64,000 nucleotides of DNA from Pseudomonas rubra (GCF_028656935.1 NZ_JAMDGZ010000029.1:46703-110702); one strand, 5' to 3'. Numbered from the stretch's first letter, positions 52,515-63,305 are shown. The notes: generated from the letters alone by a model not told the origin. Made by a program: numbers and translations.

Positions 52515-52553
52515 CGGCACGTCTGCGTGCCGCAATCGATGTCAAAATGACAT
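52515..52553 (-). promoter_or_regulatory. Hairpin and palindrome just upstream of the toxin-like gene
   Basis: A 7-bp hairpin CGGCACG-TCTG-CGTGCCG (52515-52532) lies 18 bases before the start, followed outward by the 15-base palindrome ATGTCA-AAA-TGACAT (52539-52553). The second looks like an operator and the first like a leader structure. What binds them is unknown. Confidence 0.4.
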
Positions 52554-52916
52554 TATCGCAAGCAAGATGGGAAGCCCCCCGTGCAGCTTTTTTTTCAGCG
52601 GGTGACTGTGCGCCAGTTTTTGCCCCCGTCACGAGCCCCATTTGCTGAGGAAGACGCCCGGGTTGCGCGGGGTGAACGGAATATTCACGCCCGTCGGCAT
52701 TACAACTGCCGACTTACATACGCTACTATGTGCCCCATGGCGGGTTTTACCCTGCATCTATAGCCAATCAGTTGGGTCATTGCGTGCAGTTGCTTTTGTC
52801 GACCTACGCCCGGTGGATCCACTCCAGCACAGCCTGGAGCACGATCGGGAAGCTTGAAAGCAAGCTGATTGGTACACAATCGGTACAGACTGAAACAGTA
52901 CCCCTCTGAAACCCTT
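52554..52916. other. Intergenic stretch between the toxin-like gene and folE
   Basis: About 360 bases hold no supported gene. A run of eight T near 52585 could help end or start transcription; three GGTACA/CAGTAC-like elements occur at 52870-52900 just before folE and might be its promoter or operator. The folE start has no clear Shine-Dalgarno sequence. Confidence 0.4.
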
Positions 52917-53477
52917 ATGGAATCAGCCCCTGTGACACTGGAACAGAACTACACCGCAATTCTTGGCCAGCTTGGCGAGGATGTCTCCCGCGAGGGCCTG
53001 CTCGACACGCCCAAGCGGGCTGCGAAGGCCATGCAGTACCTTTGCCGCGGTTATGAGCAAACCCTGGAAGAAGTGACCAACGGCGCTCTGTTTAGCTCCG
53101 ATAACAGCGAGATGGTCCTGGTCAAGGACATCGAGCTGTACTCGTTGTGCGAGCACCATATGCTGCCGTTCATCGGCAAGGCTCACGTCGCCTACATCCC
53201 CGACGGCAAGGTCCTGGGGCTGTCGAAGGTGGCGCGGATCGTCGACATGTATGCGCGTCGCCTGCAGATCCAGGAAAACCTCAGCCGCCAGGTCGCCGAG
53301 GCGATCCAGCAGGTCACCGGTGCCCTGGGGGTGGCGGTGGTCATCGAGGCCAAACACATGTGCATGATGATGCGCGGTGTGGAAAAACAGAATTCGACCA
53401 TGATCACTTCGGTGATGCTTGGTGAATTCCGCGAAAACGCCGCGACCCGCAGCGAGTTTCTCAGCCTGATCAAGTAA
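52917..53477 (+). CDS. folE: GTP cyclohydrolase I (FolE)
   Basis: This 186-residue zinc enzyme converts GTP to 7,8-dihydroneopterin triphosphate, the entry to folate synthesis. It has the zinc-site [18 protein letters not shown], the substrate-binding [20 protein letters not shown], and [19 protein letters not shown] with the second zinc cysteine. Length matches the family. Pseudomonads often carry two FolE copies, so this may be one of two. The ATG chosen starts the conserved helix; upstream in-frame codons add no known sequence. A strong terminator follows. Confidence 0.97.
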   Translation: MESAPVTLEQNYTAILGQLGEDVSREGLLDTPKRAAKAMQYLCRGYEQTLEEVTNGALFSSDNSEMVLVKDIELYSLCEHHMLPFIGKAHVAYIPDGKVLGLSKVARIVDMYARRLQIQENLSRQVAEAIQQVTGALGVAVVIEAKHMCMMMRGVEKQNSTMITSVMLGEFRENAATRSEFLSLIK

Positions 53478-53492
53478 TCGGGCCAGACTGCG

Positions 53493-53521
53493 AGCCGACC
53501 CTTGCTGGTCGGCTTTTTTTA
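53493..53521 (+). terminator. Intrinsic terminator of folE
   Basis: AGCCGACC-CTTGCT-GGTCGGCT is followed directly by seven T. It lies 16 bases after the folE stop. Confidence 0.92.
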
Positions 53522-53536
53522 TCCTGAGGAGTTGCC

Positions 53537-53905
53537 ATGATCGTCAAAGCACTGCGTGTGGGCCTGGGCCAGTTGATTGTGTTCACTGACTGGATCAGCC
53601 GCCCGGCAAAGCTCAAGCGCGACCCGGCCGCCCAGGCCCAGGTCGAGCAGCAGGCCAAGGGCCTGAGCCTGTACCAGTTTCACGCCTGCCCGTTCTGCGT
53701 GAAAACCCGCCGCACCCTGCACCGCCTGAACGTGCCGGTTGCGCTGCACGATGCCAAGAACAACGAACAGGATCGCCAGACCCTGCTTGCCGAAGGTGGC
53801 AAGATCAAGGTGCCGTGCCTGCGTATCGAGGAAGATGGCAAGACCACCTGGATGTACGAATCCAAGGTGATCATCGACTATCTCAGCAAGCGCTTTGCCG
53901 CCTGA
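53537..53905 (+). CDS. Glutaredoxin-like protein with GST N-terminal domain
   Basis: This 122-residue protein has a 35-residue N-terminal helix, possibly membrane-associated (MIVKALRVGLGQLIVFTDWI), and a thioredoxin-fold domain with the active site CPFC (FHACPFCVKTRRTLHRL), a cis-Pro loop (KIKVPCLRI) and the glutathione-binding YESKVIIDYL. It likely reduces glutathione mixed disulfides. A GAGGAG site precedes the ATG. It is convergent with a GST gene, 4 bases apart. Confidence 0.9.
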   Translation: MIVKALRVGLGQLIVFTDWISRPAKLKRDPAAQAQVEQQAKGLSLYQFHACPFCVKTRRTLHRLNVPVALHDAKNNEQDRQTLLAEGGKIKVPCLRIEEDGKTTWMYESKVIIDYLSKRFAA

Positions 53906-53909
53906 TTGC

Positions 53910-54512
53910 TCAACCGAGCATGGTCACGTGACGAGGATGGCTGGCGACACGCTCCAGCCATGCCTGGATGCCCGGATAGGCGTCCAGGTCAAAACCACCC
54001 TGACGGGCGACATGGGTGTAGGCGTACAGCGCGACATCGGCGATCGAGTAGGTATCGCCCACCAGGTATGGCGTTAGCTGCAACTGTTTCTCCATGACCC
54101 GCAGGGCCTTGTAACCACCCTTGTGCAGGGTCTTGTACTCCTCCAGGCGGTCTTGCGGCATTCCCAGGTAGAACTGGATGAAACGCGCCACGGCGATGTA
54201 GGGCTCGTGGCTGTACTGCTCGAAGAATTGCCATTGCAGTACCTGGGTGCGCAAACGCGGCTCGCCGGGCAGGAACTCGCTGCCATCGGCGAGGAAGTTG
54301 AGAATAGCGTTGGATTCCCACAGGTAGGTTCCATCCTCGAGCTCCAGCACCGGCACCTTGCCGTTGGGGTTCATGGCCAGAAACTCACTGGTTTCCGTCT
54401 CGCCCTTGAGGATATCCACCGAGTGCCACTCATAAGGCAGACCAAGCAGGTGCAACATGAGCTTGATCTTGTAGCAGTTGCCCGACTGGTAGTCGCCATA
54501 AACCTTGTACAT
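53910..54512 (-). CDS. Glutathione S-transferase family protein
   Basis: This 200-residue GST has an N-terminal thioredoxin-like domain (MYKVYGDYQSGNCYKIKLMLHLLGLPYEW, with the catalytic Ser in QSGNCYK, and NPNGKVPVLELEDGTYLWESNAIL binding glutathione) and a C-terminal helical domain with the N-capping motif PYLVGDTYSIADVALYAYTH. It resembles beta/theta-type bacterial GSTs of unknown substrate. The ATG at 54512 has a GGGGGAG site; the frame is open upstream but not recognisable. Confidence 0.92.
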   Translation of the reverse strand: MYKVYGDYQSGNCYKIKLMLHLLGLPYEWHSVDILKGETETSEFLAMNPNGKVPVLELEDGTYLWESNAILNFLADGSEFLPGEPRLRTQVLQWQFFEQYSHEPYIAVARFIQFYLGMPQDRLEEYKTLHKGGYKALRVMEKQLQLTPYLVGDTYSIADVALYAYTHVARQGGFDLDAYPGIQAWLERVASHPRHVTMLG

Positions 54513-54660
54513 CGCTCCCCCTCTTCGTAATGCTAAATCGAACCCGCACCCATAGTTGGCGACTGTACGGCTAATTGCAATGCCTGCTGTATGGCAAAGA
54601 TCAACACTGTGCACGGTAGTCTGAAAAAACTGCTTACACCCAGAACAAGGAATGCCCCCA

Positions 54661-55854
54661 ATGCCCGATGCCACCTCCGCGCAATTGCGCCCTCTGGCCG
54701 ACTCGTCGCCGTCTGCAGTAGTGGCCGGTTTCATTGCCATGCTCACCGGCTACACCAGTTCCCTGGTGCTGATGTTCCAGGCAGGCCAGGCCGCCGGCTT
54801 GACCAGCGGGCAGATTTCTTCGTGGATCTGGGCGCTGTCGATCGGCATGGCGGTGTGCAGCATCGGCCTGTCGCTGCGCTATCGCACACCGATCACCGTG
54901 GCCTGGTCAACGCCCGGCGCGGCCCTGCTGATCACCAGCCTGGGCGGAGTCAGCTATGGCGAAGCGATTGGCGCCTACATCACCTGCGCGGTGCTGGTGG
55001 TGATCTGCGGGATGACCGGCAGCTTTGAGCGGCTGGTCAAACGCATTCCGGCATCGCTTGCCTCGGCATTGCTGGCCGGAATCCTGTTCAAGATCGGCAG
55101 CGAAATATTCATTGCCGCCCAGCACCGTACCACCTTGGTGCTGGGTATGTTCTTCAGTTACCTGCTGATCAAGCGGTTGTCGCCGCGTTACTCGGTGCTC
55201 GCCGCCCTGATCGTCGGGACCGGGCTCTCTGGTGCCATGGGCCTGCTCGACTTCAGTGGCTTCAGTCTGGAGGTGGCCACTCCGGTGTGGACTACGCCGC
55301 ACTTCTCCCTGGCGGCGACCATCAGCATCGGCATTCCACTGTTCGTCGTCGCCATGACCTCACAGAACATGCCGGGCGTCGCCGTGCTGCGTGCCGACGG
55401 CTACCAGGTGCCGGCCTCGCCGCTGATTTCGATCACCGGCCTGGCATCGCTGCTACTGGCACCGTTCGGCTCACACGGCATCAACCTGGCGGCCATCAGC
55501 GCGGCGATCTGCACCGGCCCGCATGCTCATGAAGATCCGAGCAAGCGGTACACCGCAGCGGTCTGGTGCGGGATCTTCTATGGCATCGCCGGCGTCTTTG
55601 GCGCCACCCTGGCAGCGCTGTTCGCCGCCCTGCCCAAGGAGCTGGTGCTGTCGATTGCGGCGCTGGCACTGTTCGGCTCGATCATGAACGGCCTGACCGT
55701 GGCCATGAACGAGGCCAGGGAACGCGAGGCGGCGCTGATCACCTTCATGGTCACCGCTTCAGGCTTTACCCTGTTCTCGATCGGTTCGGCGTTCTGGGGG
55801 ATTGTTGCCGGAGTGCTGACACTGATGATTCTCAACTGGCGTAAATCGGCCTGA
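54661..55854 (+). CDS. benE: BenE family benzoate/H+ symporter
   Basis: This 397-residue transporter has about 12 spans and the BenE family marks: FIAMLTGYTSSLVLMFQAGQAAGLT, WSTPGAALLIT, PLFVVAMTSQNMPGVAVLRADGY and the SHGINLAAISAAICTGPHAHEDP segment. BenE proteins take up benzoate with protons; related copies may take other aromatic acids. No ben catabolic genes are adjacent, so the substrate is open. The ATG at 54661 has AAGGA nine bases upstream; an ATG at 54652 is possible. Confidence 0.9.
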   Translation: MPDATSAQLRPLADSSPSAVVAGFIAMLTGYTSSLVLMFQAGQAAGLTSGQISSWIWALSIGMAVCSIGLSLRYRTPITVAWSTPGAALLITSLGGVSYGEAIGAYITCAVLVVICGMTGSFERLVKRIPASLASALLAGILFKIGSEIFIAAQHRTTLVLGMFFSYLLIKRLSPRYSVLAALIVGTGLSGAMGLLDFSGFSLEVATPVWTTPHFSLAATISIGIPLFVVAMTSQNMPGVAVLRADGYQVPASPLISITGLASLLLAPFGSHGINLAAISAAICTGPHAHEDPSKRYTAAVWCGIFYGIAGVFGATLAALFAALPKELVLSIAALALFGSIMNGLTVAMNEAREREAALITFMVTASGFTLFSIGSAFWGIVAGVLTLMILNWRKSA

Positions 55855-55884
55855 GAACCATAGGGGCTGCGTTGCAGCCCCAGA

Positions 55885-57828
55885 TCAGGACAAACGGAAA
55901 TGCCCGACCATGCCCTTCAAATCATTACCTAACTGCGCAAGTTCAATACTTGAGCTGGCGTTGCCCTGCATGGCCAATGCCGACTGATCGGCACTGCTGC
56001 GAATCTGGGTAACACTGCGGTTGATCTCCTCAGCCACCGAACTCTGCTCCTGCGCCGCCGCGGCAATCTGCTGGTTCATCTGCTGGATCAATGACACCGC
56101 CGCAGCAATGCTGCCCAACGCGCTTTCGGTGTGCAGGGCATCGGCCACCGCCAGCTTTACCAGCTCGGCACTGCCCCGGATCTGCGCCACCGATGCTTGC
56201 GTACCGCTGCGCAAACTGCTGACCAGGCGCTCGATTTCCTCGGTCGATTGCTGGGTACGCCGTGCCAGCGCGCGGACTTCGTCGGCGACCACAGCAAAGC
56301 CCCGGCCCTGCTCTCCTGCCCGAGCGGCCTCAATGGCGGCGTTGAGCGCCAGCAGGTTGGTCTGTTCGGCGACACTCTTGATCACCTCAAGTACCTGACC
56401 GATGTTCTGCACTTCACCGCTCAGGTTCTCGATGCTCTGGCTGGCCGACTCGGCAGCGCTGGCCAATTGCTCGATACGCTGCATGCTCTGGCGCACCACC
56501 TGCTGGCCACTCTCTACCTTGTCGTCGGCGGTTTGCGCCGCCTGGGCGGCCTCTTCGGCATTGCGCGCAACGTCATGCACGGTGGCAGTCATCTGCTGCA
56601 TGGCGGTGGCCACCTGCTCGGTCTCGTCCTTCTGGCTGTTGACCTCGCGATTGGTCTGCTCGGTGACCGCCGACAGCGACTGGGCGTTGCTCGCCAGTTG
56701 CTCGATACCGCTTTGCAAGCCACTGACAATCGCGCTCAAGCCGCTCCCCATTTGTTGCATGGCCAGCAGCAACTGACCGACTTCATCGCGCCGATCGACA
56801 CTAAGGTCACCGCGCAGGTCACCGGCAGCAATTTGCTGGGCACGGCCCATGACCTGGCGCAACGGCCCGACCACGGCACGGGTGATCGACCAGGCCGCCA
56901 GCACACCCACCAACAGTGCCAACAGCGATGCACCGAGGATCAGCAAGGCATTGTTCTTCAGTTCGCTTTGCATGGCCTGGTCTTCGGCGACGTAGGCTTG
57001 ATCGACCTGGCCCGTGACCTGCTGGGCACGCGCCTGCAATTGCGTCTTGAGCTGCTGCTCGCGGCCGAGCAGGTCGGTGTACTCGGTAAGCTTCTCACTG
57101 AAACTGGCAATGTGCGTGCTGACCTCGCCCAGTACGCTCTGGTAGCCGGCATCAGTTACCATTGCTTTCAACTGCTCGACCAAGGCTGTTGCCTGTTCGG
57201 TCTGTTCGATTCGCCCCTGACGCGCATCCTCGGCGCCTTTGCGGTTCTGCTCCAGGCGCACCCGCGCCTCATCCATGGCCTGCAGCATCAGGCGGGCAAC
57301 CTGGGCCACCTGCCCGGCCTGTTCGACGAACTCGGCGCCTTGCTGGCCCTGAGAGTTCTTGAGGGTGTAAGTGCCGTCGTCGGCCAGCCCGGCCTGCAGC
57401 ACATCCAGATTGTTGGCAACGCTTGCCACCGACCAACTGGCCATATCCAGCGCCAGCTCCTTGGCTTGGGTCAGCTCGACGAACTGGTCGAAGGCCTTAC
57501 GGTAGTCAGTCAAGGCCTGCTCGACGCCGGTCAGATGCCCCAGCGCCCGCGCTTGCGTCTGCAAGACCTCAATACGCTGGTGCACGGCTTCTACTGCCTT
57601 GGGCTCCGAACGCAGGGCGAACACCTGCTCCTGCAGGCGCGTCTCCAGCAGTGCGGTATTGAGCGCCGCCATCTGCTTCAAGCCCTCGAAACGCTGCCCG
57701 ACGCTGTGCAGCGCAGCAATGCCCACGGCCGCGACTACGGCAGTCAACAGCAACACCAGGGCAAACCCCAACCCCAGTTTGCGGGCCATGCCCAGGTTGG
57801 CGAAAAAACCACGCTTGGCCGAATTCAT
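55885..57828 (-). CDS. Methyl-accepting chemotaxis protein with a large helical sensor
   Basis: This 647-residue chemoreceptor has a first membrane span (about 18-40), a periplasmic domain of about 265 residues that is fully helical and fits the helical bimodular (HBM) type of P. putida McpS, a second span (305-327), a HAMP domain and a long cytoplasmic signalling hairpin with the tip [45 protein letters not shown] sensors often bind TCA intermediates or other organic acids, but the ligand here is unknown. There is no C-terminal CheR-binding pentapeptide. The ATG at 57828 follows GGGGGA. Confidence 0.93.
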   Translation of the reverse strand: MNSAKRGFFANLGMARKLGLGFALVLLLTAVVAAVGIAALHSVGQRFEGLKQMAALNTALLETRLQEQVFALRSEPKAVEAVHQRIEVLQTQARALGHLTGVEQALTDYRKAFDQFVELTQAKELALDMASWSVASVANNLDVLQAGLADDGTYTLKNSQGQQGAEFVEQAGQVAQVARLMLQAMDEARVRLEQNRKGAEDARQGRIEQTEQATALVEQLKAMVTDAGYQSVLGEVSTHIASFSEKLTEYTDLLGREQQLKTQLQARAQQVTGQVDQAYVAEDQAMQSELKNNALLILGASLLALLVGVLAAWSITRAVVGPLRQVMGRAQQIAAGDLRGDLSVDRRDEVGQLLLAMQQMGSGLSAIVSGLQSGIEQLASNAQSLSAVTEQTNREVNSQKDETEQVATAMQQMTATVHDVARNAEEAAQAAQTADDKVESGQQVVRQSMQRIEQLASAAESASQSIENLSGEVQNIGQVLEVIKSVAEQTNLLALNAAIEAARAGEQGRGFAVVADEVRALARRTQQSTEEIERLVSSLRSGTQASVAQIRGSAELVKLAVADALHTESALGSIAAAVSLIQQMNQQIAAAAQEQSSVAEEINRSVTQIRSSADQSALAMQGNASSSIELAQLGNDLKGMVGHFRLS

Positions 57829-57943
57829 CGCACGTCCCCCTGCTGAGCGCAAATGCGTCAAGGCTGCAGAGTGACAATGCCAGGGCTTACGGCACAAGAT
57901 CCTGGCGTCGCAATAATGGCAAAAAGCTACAGTTGCGTCGTTT

Positions 57944-59341
57944 TCAAGACAGCCGAGGTCGCCCGGCACTCTGTAAGAACGCTTGTGCCCGCAGGTCCTG
58001 GGCATAGGCAACATTGATCCTCAACCAGTCGCTGTCAGCACCCTGGGGATCGAAGGCGCTGCCCGGCGCCAGCAGCACCGAGCAGGCCTGTGCCTCGCAG
58101 TTGAGCTCGGCAAAACTGCGCCCGGGGCAACGCGCCCAGACGAACATGCCACCATAAGGCTCGGTAAATACTTCCCAGCCGTAGGCTTCCAGTTGCCCCA
58201 GAGCCTTGGCCATATGCTGGGCAAGGCGCAGGCGCAAGCGCGCCGTGCTCTTGCGATAACTGCCATTGCCCAGCATCTGCGCCACCACTTGCTCGGTAAA
58301 GCGTGAAGTACCCAAACCACTGACCATTTTCAGCTCGGCCAGACGGGCGACCAGCTCAGGCCTGCCCACCAGGTAGCCGACCCGCAGCGAACTGCTCAAG
58401 GTCTTGGAGAAACTGGCCAGGTAGATCACCCGCTGCTCGGCATCCAGGGTTGCCAGGCGAGTCACCGCGCCGTCCTGAAAGTCGGCGTAGATGTCGTCCT
58501 CGATAATCAGCAGGTCATGTTCACGGGCCAGCTCCAGCAAACGATAGGCGACCTTGGGCGACAAGCTGCTGCCGGTGGGGTTCTGGTACAAGCTGTTGAT
58601 GTACAGGCAACGTGGCCGATGTTCCTTGAGCAGTGCCTCCAGTGCCAGCAGATCGGGGCCGTGGGGCGTGCGTGGCACTTCGAGCATCTCGACCTGGTGC
58701 TGACGCAACAGGCTGAACAAATTGTAGTAACCCGGGCGTTCCACCAACACTTTGTCGCCCGGCCTGAGCAAGGTGCGCACCAGCAGATCCAGTGCATGGC
58801 TGGCGCCTTGGGTGGTGAGAATCTGCTCAGGCGCGGCCTCAATCCCGATCTGCCCCAAACCTTTGTGCAACTGGCTGCGCAGGCTGGCCAGGCCCAGCGG
58901 CGGGCAGTAATCGATGAGGTCTTCGAGCACGCCACGACTGACCTGACGCACTGCCTGGGCAATGGCCTCGGTAGCGCGCCAGCTCGTCGGCACCCAACCA
59001 CAGCACAGGTTGAGCAATTCGGCCGGATCTTGGGTGAACTGTTGCCAGCGGCCGGCGAATGCCTCATCGCGGATCGGCGCATCGACCAGGGGCACCTTCA
59101 GCCGCTGTTCAGCGACAAAAAAGCCTGCGCCATGACGCGCCTGCAACCACCCCGCCGCCACCAGCCGATCGTAGGCTTCGATCACGCAGGATTGACTGAC
59201 ATTGTGTTCCCGGGCCAGTTGCCGAATCGATGGCAAACGGCTACCGGGACGCAGGCGCTGCGTTTCAATCCAGGCCTGCAACTGCTCGGTCAGTTGCTGC
59301 ACCAGCGGGAGGGATGAGTGGCGATCAAGGCAGAGGTTCAT
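57944..59341 (-). CDS. MocR-type GntR/aminotransferase fusion regulator
   Basis: This 465-residue regulator joins an N-terminal GntR winged helix (about 1-75: [49 protein letters not shown]) to a fold-type I aminotransferase domain with the PLP lysine in [14 protein letters not shown] and substrate arginine in [10 protein letters not shown]. MocR proteins sense amino compounds or PLP. It is divergent from the MFS gene at 59454, whose expression it probably controls. The ATG at 59341 is the natural start of the winged helix. Confidence 0.93.
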   Translation of the reverse strand: MNLCLDRHSSLPLVQQLTEQLQAWIETQRLRPGSRLPSIRQLAREHNVSQSCVIEAYDRLVAAGWLQARHGAGFFVAEQRLKVPLVDAPIRDEAFAGRWQQFTQDPAELLNLCCGWVPTSWRATEAIAQAVRQVSRGVLEDLIDYCPPLGLASLRSQLHKGLGQIGIEAAPEQILTTQGASHALDLLVRTLLRPGDKVLVERPGYYNLFSLLRQHQVEMLEVPRTPHGPDLLALEALLKEHRPRCLYINSLYQNPTGSSLSPKVAYRLLELAREHDLLIIEDDIYADFQDGAVTRLATLDAEQRVIYLASFSKTLSSSLRVGYLVGRPELVARLAELKMVSGLGTSRFTEQVVAQMLGNGSYRKSTARLRLRLAQHMAKALGQLEAYGWEVFTEPYGGMFVWARCPGRSFAELNCEAQACSVLLAPGSAFDPQGADSDWLRINVAYAQDLRAQAFLQSAGRPRLS

Positions 59342-59453
59342 GAGGAAGTGTTCGTTTATTTTGTCCGAACAGTTAATCACAAAACCCGCACCCGTGTGCC
59401 TTGTGAGCGGTGAGTGATCGCCGGATAGTCGACCCATCGATGAGGAGCCGACC

Positions 59454-60623
59454 ATGCCCACCCAGCGCCACCCTGTCCCACTGGCTTTCGCCTTATGCCT
59501 GATCACCTTCGCGGTCAACCTGCAGGCACCGCTGTACACCACTTACGCAGAGCTTTCTGGCTACGGCGCCGGCGCCACGGCGATGGCCTTTTCCGGGTAT
59601 GTACTGGGGGTCATCCCCGTGCTGATGTTGCTCGGTGGCCTGGCAGACCGGCTCGGGCGCCGCCCGTTGATTCTCACCGCCCTGGCCTTGTCGATGCTCG
59701 CCACACTGCTGATGCTGTTGGCACCCGGTCTAGAAACACTGGGCCTGGCACGCCTGCTGCTCGGTATCGGTACTGCACTGGCCTCGGCCACGGGCACGGC
59801 CTACATGAGCGAGCTAATGCACGGCGGTGATAACCGTAATGCTGCCACTTGGGTCACCGCCAGCACCTCGTTGGGCTTCGGCCTGGGCGCAGCCCTGACC
59901 AGCCTGTTCCTGCTCAACGGACCAAGCCTGACACCGGGCAGTTTCTACCTGCAAATACTGCTGGCCGGCCTGGCGATGGTGACGGTCTGGCGGCTACCCG
60001 ATCGGCGCCTGGAGCCAACCGCCGCCCTGCTACGCCTACCCAGCTATCCTGCTGGTAGCCTGCCCTACGGCCTGGCGATCCTGCTGGCCTGGGCCTGTGT
60101 CGGCCTGGTGATCGCCCTGCTGCCATCGATCCTCAAGCAGCATGATCTGGCCGGTTGGTCCGGGTTCTCGACCTTTTGCGTGATCAGTTGCGGGTTATTG
60201 TTCCAGCCGCTGGCCAAGCGCCTGGCGCCAATGCGGGCTACGGCCATCGGTCTGGTAATCCTGCCTTGCAGCTACGCGCTGCTGGCCTGGGGCGCGGACA
60301 GCGGCGCGCTAACGGCTGTGTTGCTGGGCACCGTCGCGGCCAGCAGCGCCTGCTACGGCTTTATCTACCTCGGCGGCCTGTCGGCGGTGAACACCCTGGC
60401 AGGAGAGCAGAAAACCCGCGCCAGCGCAGGCTTCTTCCTCCTTGCGTACTTGGGCTTCAGCCTGCCGGTAATCCTTACCGGGCTGCTGGTCGACCGCCTC
60501 GGCGCGGGTACCGCCCTGCTGGTGTTCGGCCTGCTGCTGCTAACCGGTTGCCTACTGGTGGGCCTGGCGCTGGCACGCAGCCACCAGGCCATCGCCGTGC
60601 CGACGCTGGCAGCCGTCAAATAG
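59454..60623 (+). CDS. MFS exporter divergent from the MocR regulator
   Basis: This 389-residue transporter has 12 spans, motif A GGLADRLGRRPLIL between spans 2 and 3 and the antiporter-like LGIGTALASATGTAYMSEL in span 5. The divergent MocR gene suggests that it moves an amino acid or amine. It overlaps the end of the convergent SDR gene by 8 bases. Confidence 0.9.
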   Translation: MPTQRHPVPLAFALCLITFAVNLQAPLYTTYAELSGYGAGATAMAFSGYVLGVIPVLMLLGGLADRLGRRPLILTALALSMLATLLMLLAPGLETLGLARLLLGIGTALASATGTAYMSELMHGGDNRNAATWVTASTSLGFGLGAALTSLFLLNGPSLTPGSFYLQILLAGLAMVTVWRLPDRRLEPTAALLRLPSYPAGSLPYGLAILLAWACVGLVIALLPSILKQHDLAGWSGFSTFCVISCGLLFQPLAKRLAPMRATAIGLVILPCSYALLAWGADSGALTAVLLGTVAASSACYGFIYLGGLSAVNTLAGEQKTRASAGFFLLAYLGFSLPVILTGLLVDRLGAGTALLVFGLLLLTGCLLVGLALARSHQAIAVPTLAAVK

Positions 60624-61377
60624 CCGTGGCACCACCATCGACCGCCAGCGCCTGGCCGGTAGTGAAGGCTGCACCATCGCTGCACAGGTAGAGCACAGCA
60701 CTGGCGATTTCCTCGACCTTGCCAATGCGCCCGACCGGGTGCATGGCTGCGGCAAATTCAGCCTTGCGTGGGTCTGCCTCATAGGCACGGCGGAACATAT
60801 CGGTGTCGATCACTGCCGGGCACACGGCGTTAACGCGAATTTTCTTCTTGGCGTACTCGATCGCCGCCGACTTGGTCAGGCCAATTACCGCGTGCTTGGA
60901 GGCGCTGTAGATACTCATCTTAGGCGCTGCCCCCAGCCCGGCTACCGATGCCGTGTTGACGATAGCGCCGCCGCCCTGGGCTAGCAGCAACGGCAATTGG
61001 TACTTCATGCACAACCACACACCCTTGACGTTGACGCCCATGATCGCGTCGAACTCGGCTTCGCTGCCTTCGGCCAGGCGCCCCTGCTCGATCTCGATGC
61101 CGGCGTTGTTGAACGCATAGTCCAGGCGCCCGTAAGCCTCGAGCGTACGCCCCATCAGTTGCCGTACATCGGCCTCACGGGTGACGTTGCAACGGACGAA
61201 CAAGGCCTCACCGCCATTGTTGCGGATCAACTCGACCGTACCCTCGCCCCCCGCCGCATCCAGATCGGCCACCACCACTTGCAAACCCTCGGCGGCAAAT
61301 GCCAGCGCCGTCGCCCGACCAATCCCCGCGGCACCACCAGTGACCAAGGCAACCTGGCCGGAAAAACTCATGCTCAT
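60616..61377 (-). CDS. SDR family oxidoreductase
   Basis: This 253-residue classical SDR has TGGAAGIGRA (cofactor loop), the acidic VVADLDAAGG that favours NAD+, NNAG, the Ser-Tyr-Lys set (NTASVAGLGAAPKMSIYSASKHAVIGLTK), and the closing TTGQALAVDGG. The substrate is unknown. The ATG at 61377 has an AGGAG site six bases before it; a second ATG two codons later is possible. It is convergent with the MFS gene. Confidence 0.93.
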   Translation of the reverse strand: MSMSFSGQVALVTGGAAGIGRATALAFAAEGLQVVVADLDAAGGEGTVELIRNNGGEALFVRCNVTREADVRQLMGRTLEAYGRLDYAFNNAGIEIEQGRLAEGSEAEFDAIMGVNVKGVWLCMKYQLPLLLAQGGGAIVNTASVAGLGAAPKMSIYSASKHAVIGLTKSAAIEYAKKKIRVNAVCPAVIDTDMFRRAYEADPRKAEFAAAMHPVGRIGKVEEIASAVLYLCSDGAAFTTGQALAVDGGATAI

Positions 61378-61606
61378 CGCTAGCTCCTGTATCAAAGTGA
61401 GGTCAGTGATCAGGAGTCTAGGCAGCGATCCGCGGCGTTGGGCAGCATCATCAGGGTGCCGGTTGGAGCACTATCGGCGTGAGTGATTGTCTTTATCCCG
61501 ATCGATCAGCGCCGTGGATTGCCCTGCATTCGCCAGGTGGGTAAACCTTGCCGACGGGCCAATCAGGGTCTATCAACAAGCATTGCCCTTCAAACGAGAC
61601 CTTGCC

Positions 61607-62614
61607 ATGACTGCCCAGACCAACCGCCGCTTCCTCCTCGCCAAACGCCCGACCGGTGCTGTCAGCCGCGACGACTTTACTTACGAACAGGTGCCGGTGG
61701 CGCAACCTGCTGAAGGCCAGATTCTGGTGAAGAACCTCTACCTGTCCCTGGATCCGGCCATGCGCGGCTGGATGAACGAAGGCAAGTCTTACATCCCACC
61801 AGTGGGCCTTGGCCAGGTCATGCGCGCCCTGGGCGTCGGCGAGGTGATTGCCTCGAATCACCCGGGCTATGCCGTTGGCGATCACGTCAACGGCGCGCTG
61901 GGCATCCAGGACTATTTTGTCGGCGAGCCCCAGGGCTTCTACAAGATCGACCCGAAACTGGCGCCGCTGCCGCGTTACCTGTCCGCCCTTGGCATGACCG
62001 GCATGACCGCCTACTTTGCCCTGCTCGACGTCGGCGCCCCAGCAACTGGAGAAACCGTGGTGATCTCCGGCGCTGCGGGCGCGGTCGGTAGCATTGCCGG
62101 GCAGATCGCCAAACTCAAGGGTTGTCGCGTGGTGGGTATCGCCGGTGGCACCGAGAAGTGCCAATACCTCAAAGACGAGCTGGGTTTTGACGGGGCCATC
62201 GACTACAAGGCCGAAGACGTCCTGGAAGGCCTCAAGCGCGAGTGCCCCAAAGGCGTCGACGTGTTTTTTGACAACGTCGGCGGAGACATTCTCGACGCCG
62301 TTCTCAGCCGTCTGAACTTCAAGGCCCGGGTGGTGATCTGCGGTGCCATCAGCCAGTACAACAACAACAAGCAGGCGGTCAAGGGACCGGCCAACTACCT
62401 GTCACTGCTGGTCAACCGCGCACGCATGGAAGGCTTCGTGGTGATGGACCATGCCGCCAACTATGGCAAGGCGGCCCAGGAGATGGCCGGTTGGCTGGCA
62501 AGCGGCCAAGTGAAGAGCAAGGAAGACGTGGTCCAGGGGCTGGAAACTTTCCCCGAGACGCTGTTGAAGCTGTTCAGCGGGGAAAATTTCGGCAAGCTGG
62601 TGCTTAAGCCCTGA
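61607..62614 (+). CDS. CurA-type NADP-dependent medium-chain reductase
   Basis: This 335-residue zinc-independent MDR enzyme resembles curcumin/prostaglandin reductases: [43 protein letters not shown], the cofactor loop [31 protein letters not shown] and [17 protein letters not shown]. These reduce the C=C of activated enones with NADPH in detoxification. It ends 11 bases into the convergent pyrF gene. The start is at the family N-terminus. Confidence 0.92.
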   Translation: MTAQTNRRFLLAKRPTGAVSRDDFTYEQVPVAQPAEGQILVKNLYLSLDPAMRGWMNEGKSYIPPVGLGQVMRALGVGEVIASNHPGYAVGDHVNGALGIQDYFVGEPQGFYKIDPKLAPLPRYLSALGMTGMTAYFALLDVGAPATGETVVISGAAGAVGSIAGQIAKLKGCRVVGIAGGTEKCQYLKDELGFDGAIDYKAEDVLEGLKRECPKGVDVFFDNVGGDILDAVLSRLNFKARVVICGAISQYNNNKQAVKGPANYLSLLVNRARMEGFVVMDHAANYGKAAQEMAGWLASGQVKSKEDVVQGLETFPETLLKLFSGENFGKLVLKP

Positions 62615-63305
62615 TCTCGGCGACCACTGCTGCCAGCGCCTGGGCAGGATCGGCGGCTTGGCTGATCGGGCGGCCGATCACCAGGTAGTCGGACCCGGCA
62701 TCCAGGGCCTGGCGCGGGGTCAGGATGCGACGCTGGTCGTCCTGGGCGCTGCCGGCCGGGCGGATACCCGGAGTGACCAGTTGCAGCGACGGGTGCGCGG
62801 CCTTGAGCGCTGGTGCTTCCAAAGCCGAGCACACCAGCCCGTCCATGCCGGCCTTCTCGGCCAGGGCCGCCAGGCGCAGTACTTGCTCCTGCGGCTCGAT
62901 GTCCAGGCCGATACCGGCCAGGTCCTCGCGCTCCATGCTGGTCAGCACGGTCACGCCGATCAGCAGCGGCTGCGGGCCGCTGCGCTGGGCCAGAACCTCA
63001 CGGCAGGCCGACATCATGCGCAAGCCACCGGAACAGTGTACGTTGACCATCCACACGCCCATTTCCGCTGCAGCCTTGACGGCCATGGCGGTGGTGTTGG
63101 GGATGTCGTGGAATTTCAGATCGAGGAACACTTCGAAGCCTTTCTCGACCAGGGATTCGACAATGCCCGATGCACTGCTGGTAAACAGCTCCTTGCCGAC
63201 CTTGACCCGGCACAGGGCAGGATCGAGCTGATCGGCCAGCTTCAGGGCGGCGTCACGGGTAGGAAAATCCAGGGCGACAATGATGGGCGTCTGGCAGGCG
63301 GACAT
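62604..63305 (-). CDS. pyrF: Orotidine 5'-phosphate decarboxylase
   Basis: This 233-residue enzyme makes UMP from OMP. It has the catalytic Asp-Lys-x-x-x-Asp set in [13 protein letters not shown], the entry [25 protein letters not shown] and VIGRPIS. Length is as expected for the short bacterial form. It is a conserved pseudomonad gene with a DUF2897 gene on the other side of a divergent promoter, 179 bases away. Confidence 0.97.
   Translation of the reverse strand: MSACQTPIIVALDFPTRDAALKLADQLDPALCRVKVGKELFTSSASGIVESLVEKGFEVFLDLKFHDIPNTTAMAVKAAAEMGVWMVNVHCSGGLRMMSACREVLAQRSGPQPLLIGVTVLTSMEREDLAGIGLDIEPQEQVLRLAALAEKAGMDGLVCSALEAPALKAAHPSLQLVTPGIRPAGSAQDDQRRILTPRQALDAGSDYLVIGRPISQAADPAQALAAVVAEIRA

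Noticed and set aside
56131..57846. 571-codon open frame on the plus strand
   Set aside because: It is antisense to the chemoreceptor gene; Leu/Gln/His repeats reflect the reversed coiled-coil codons.
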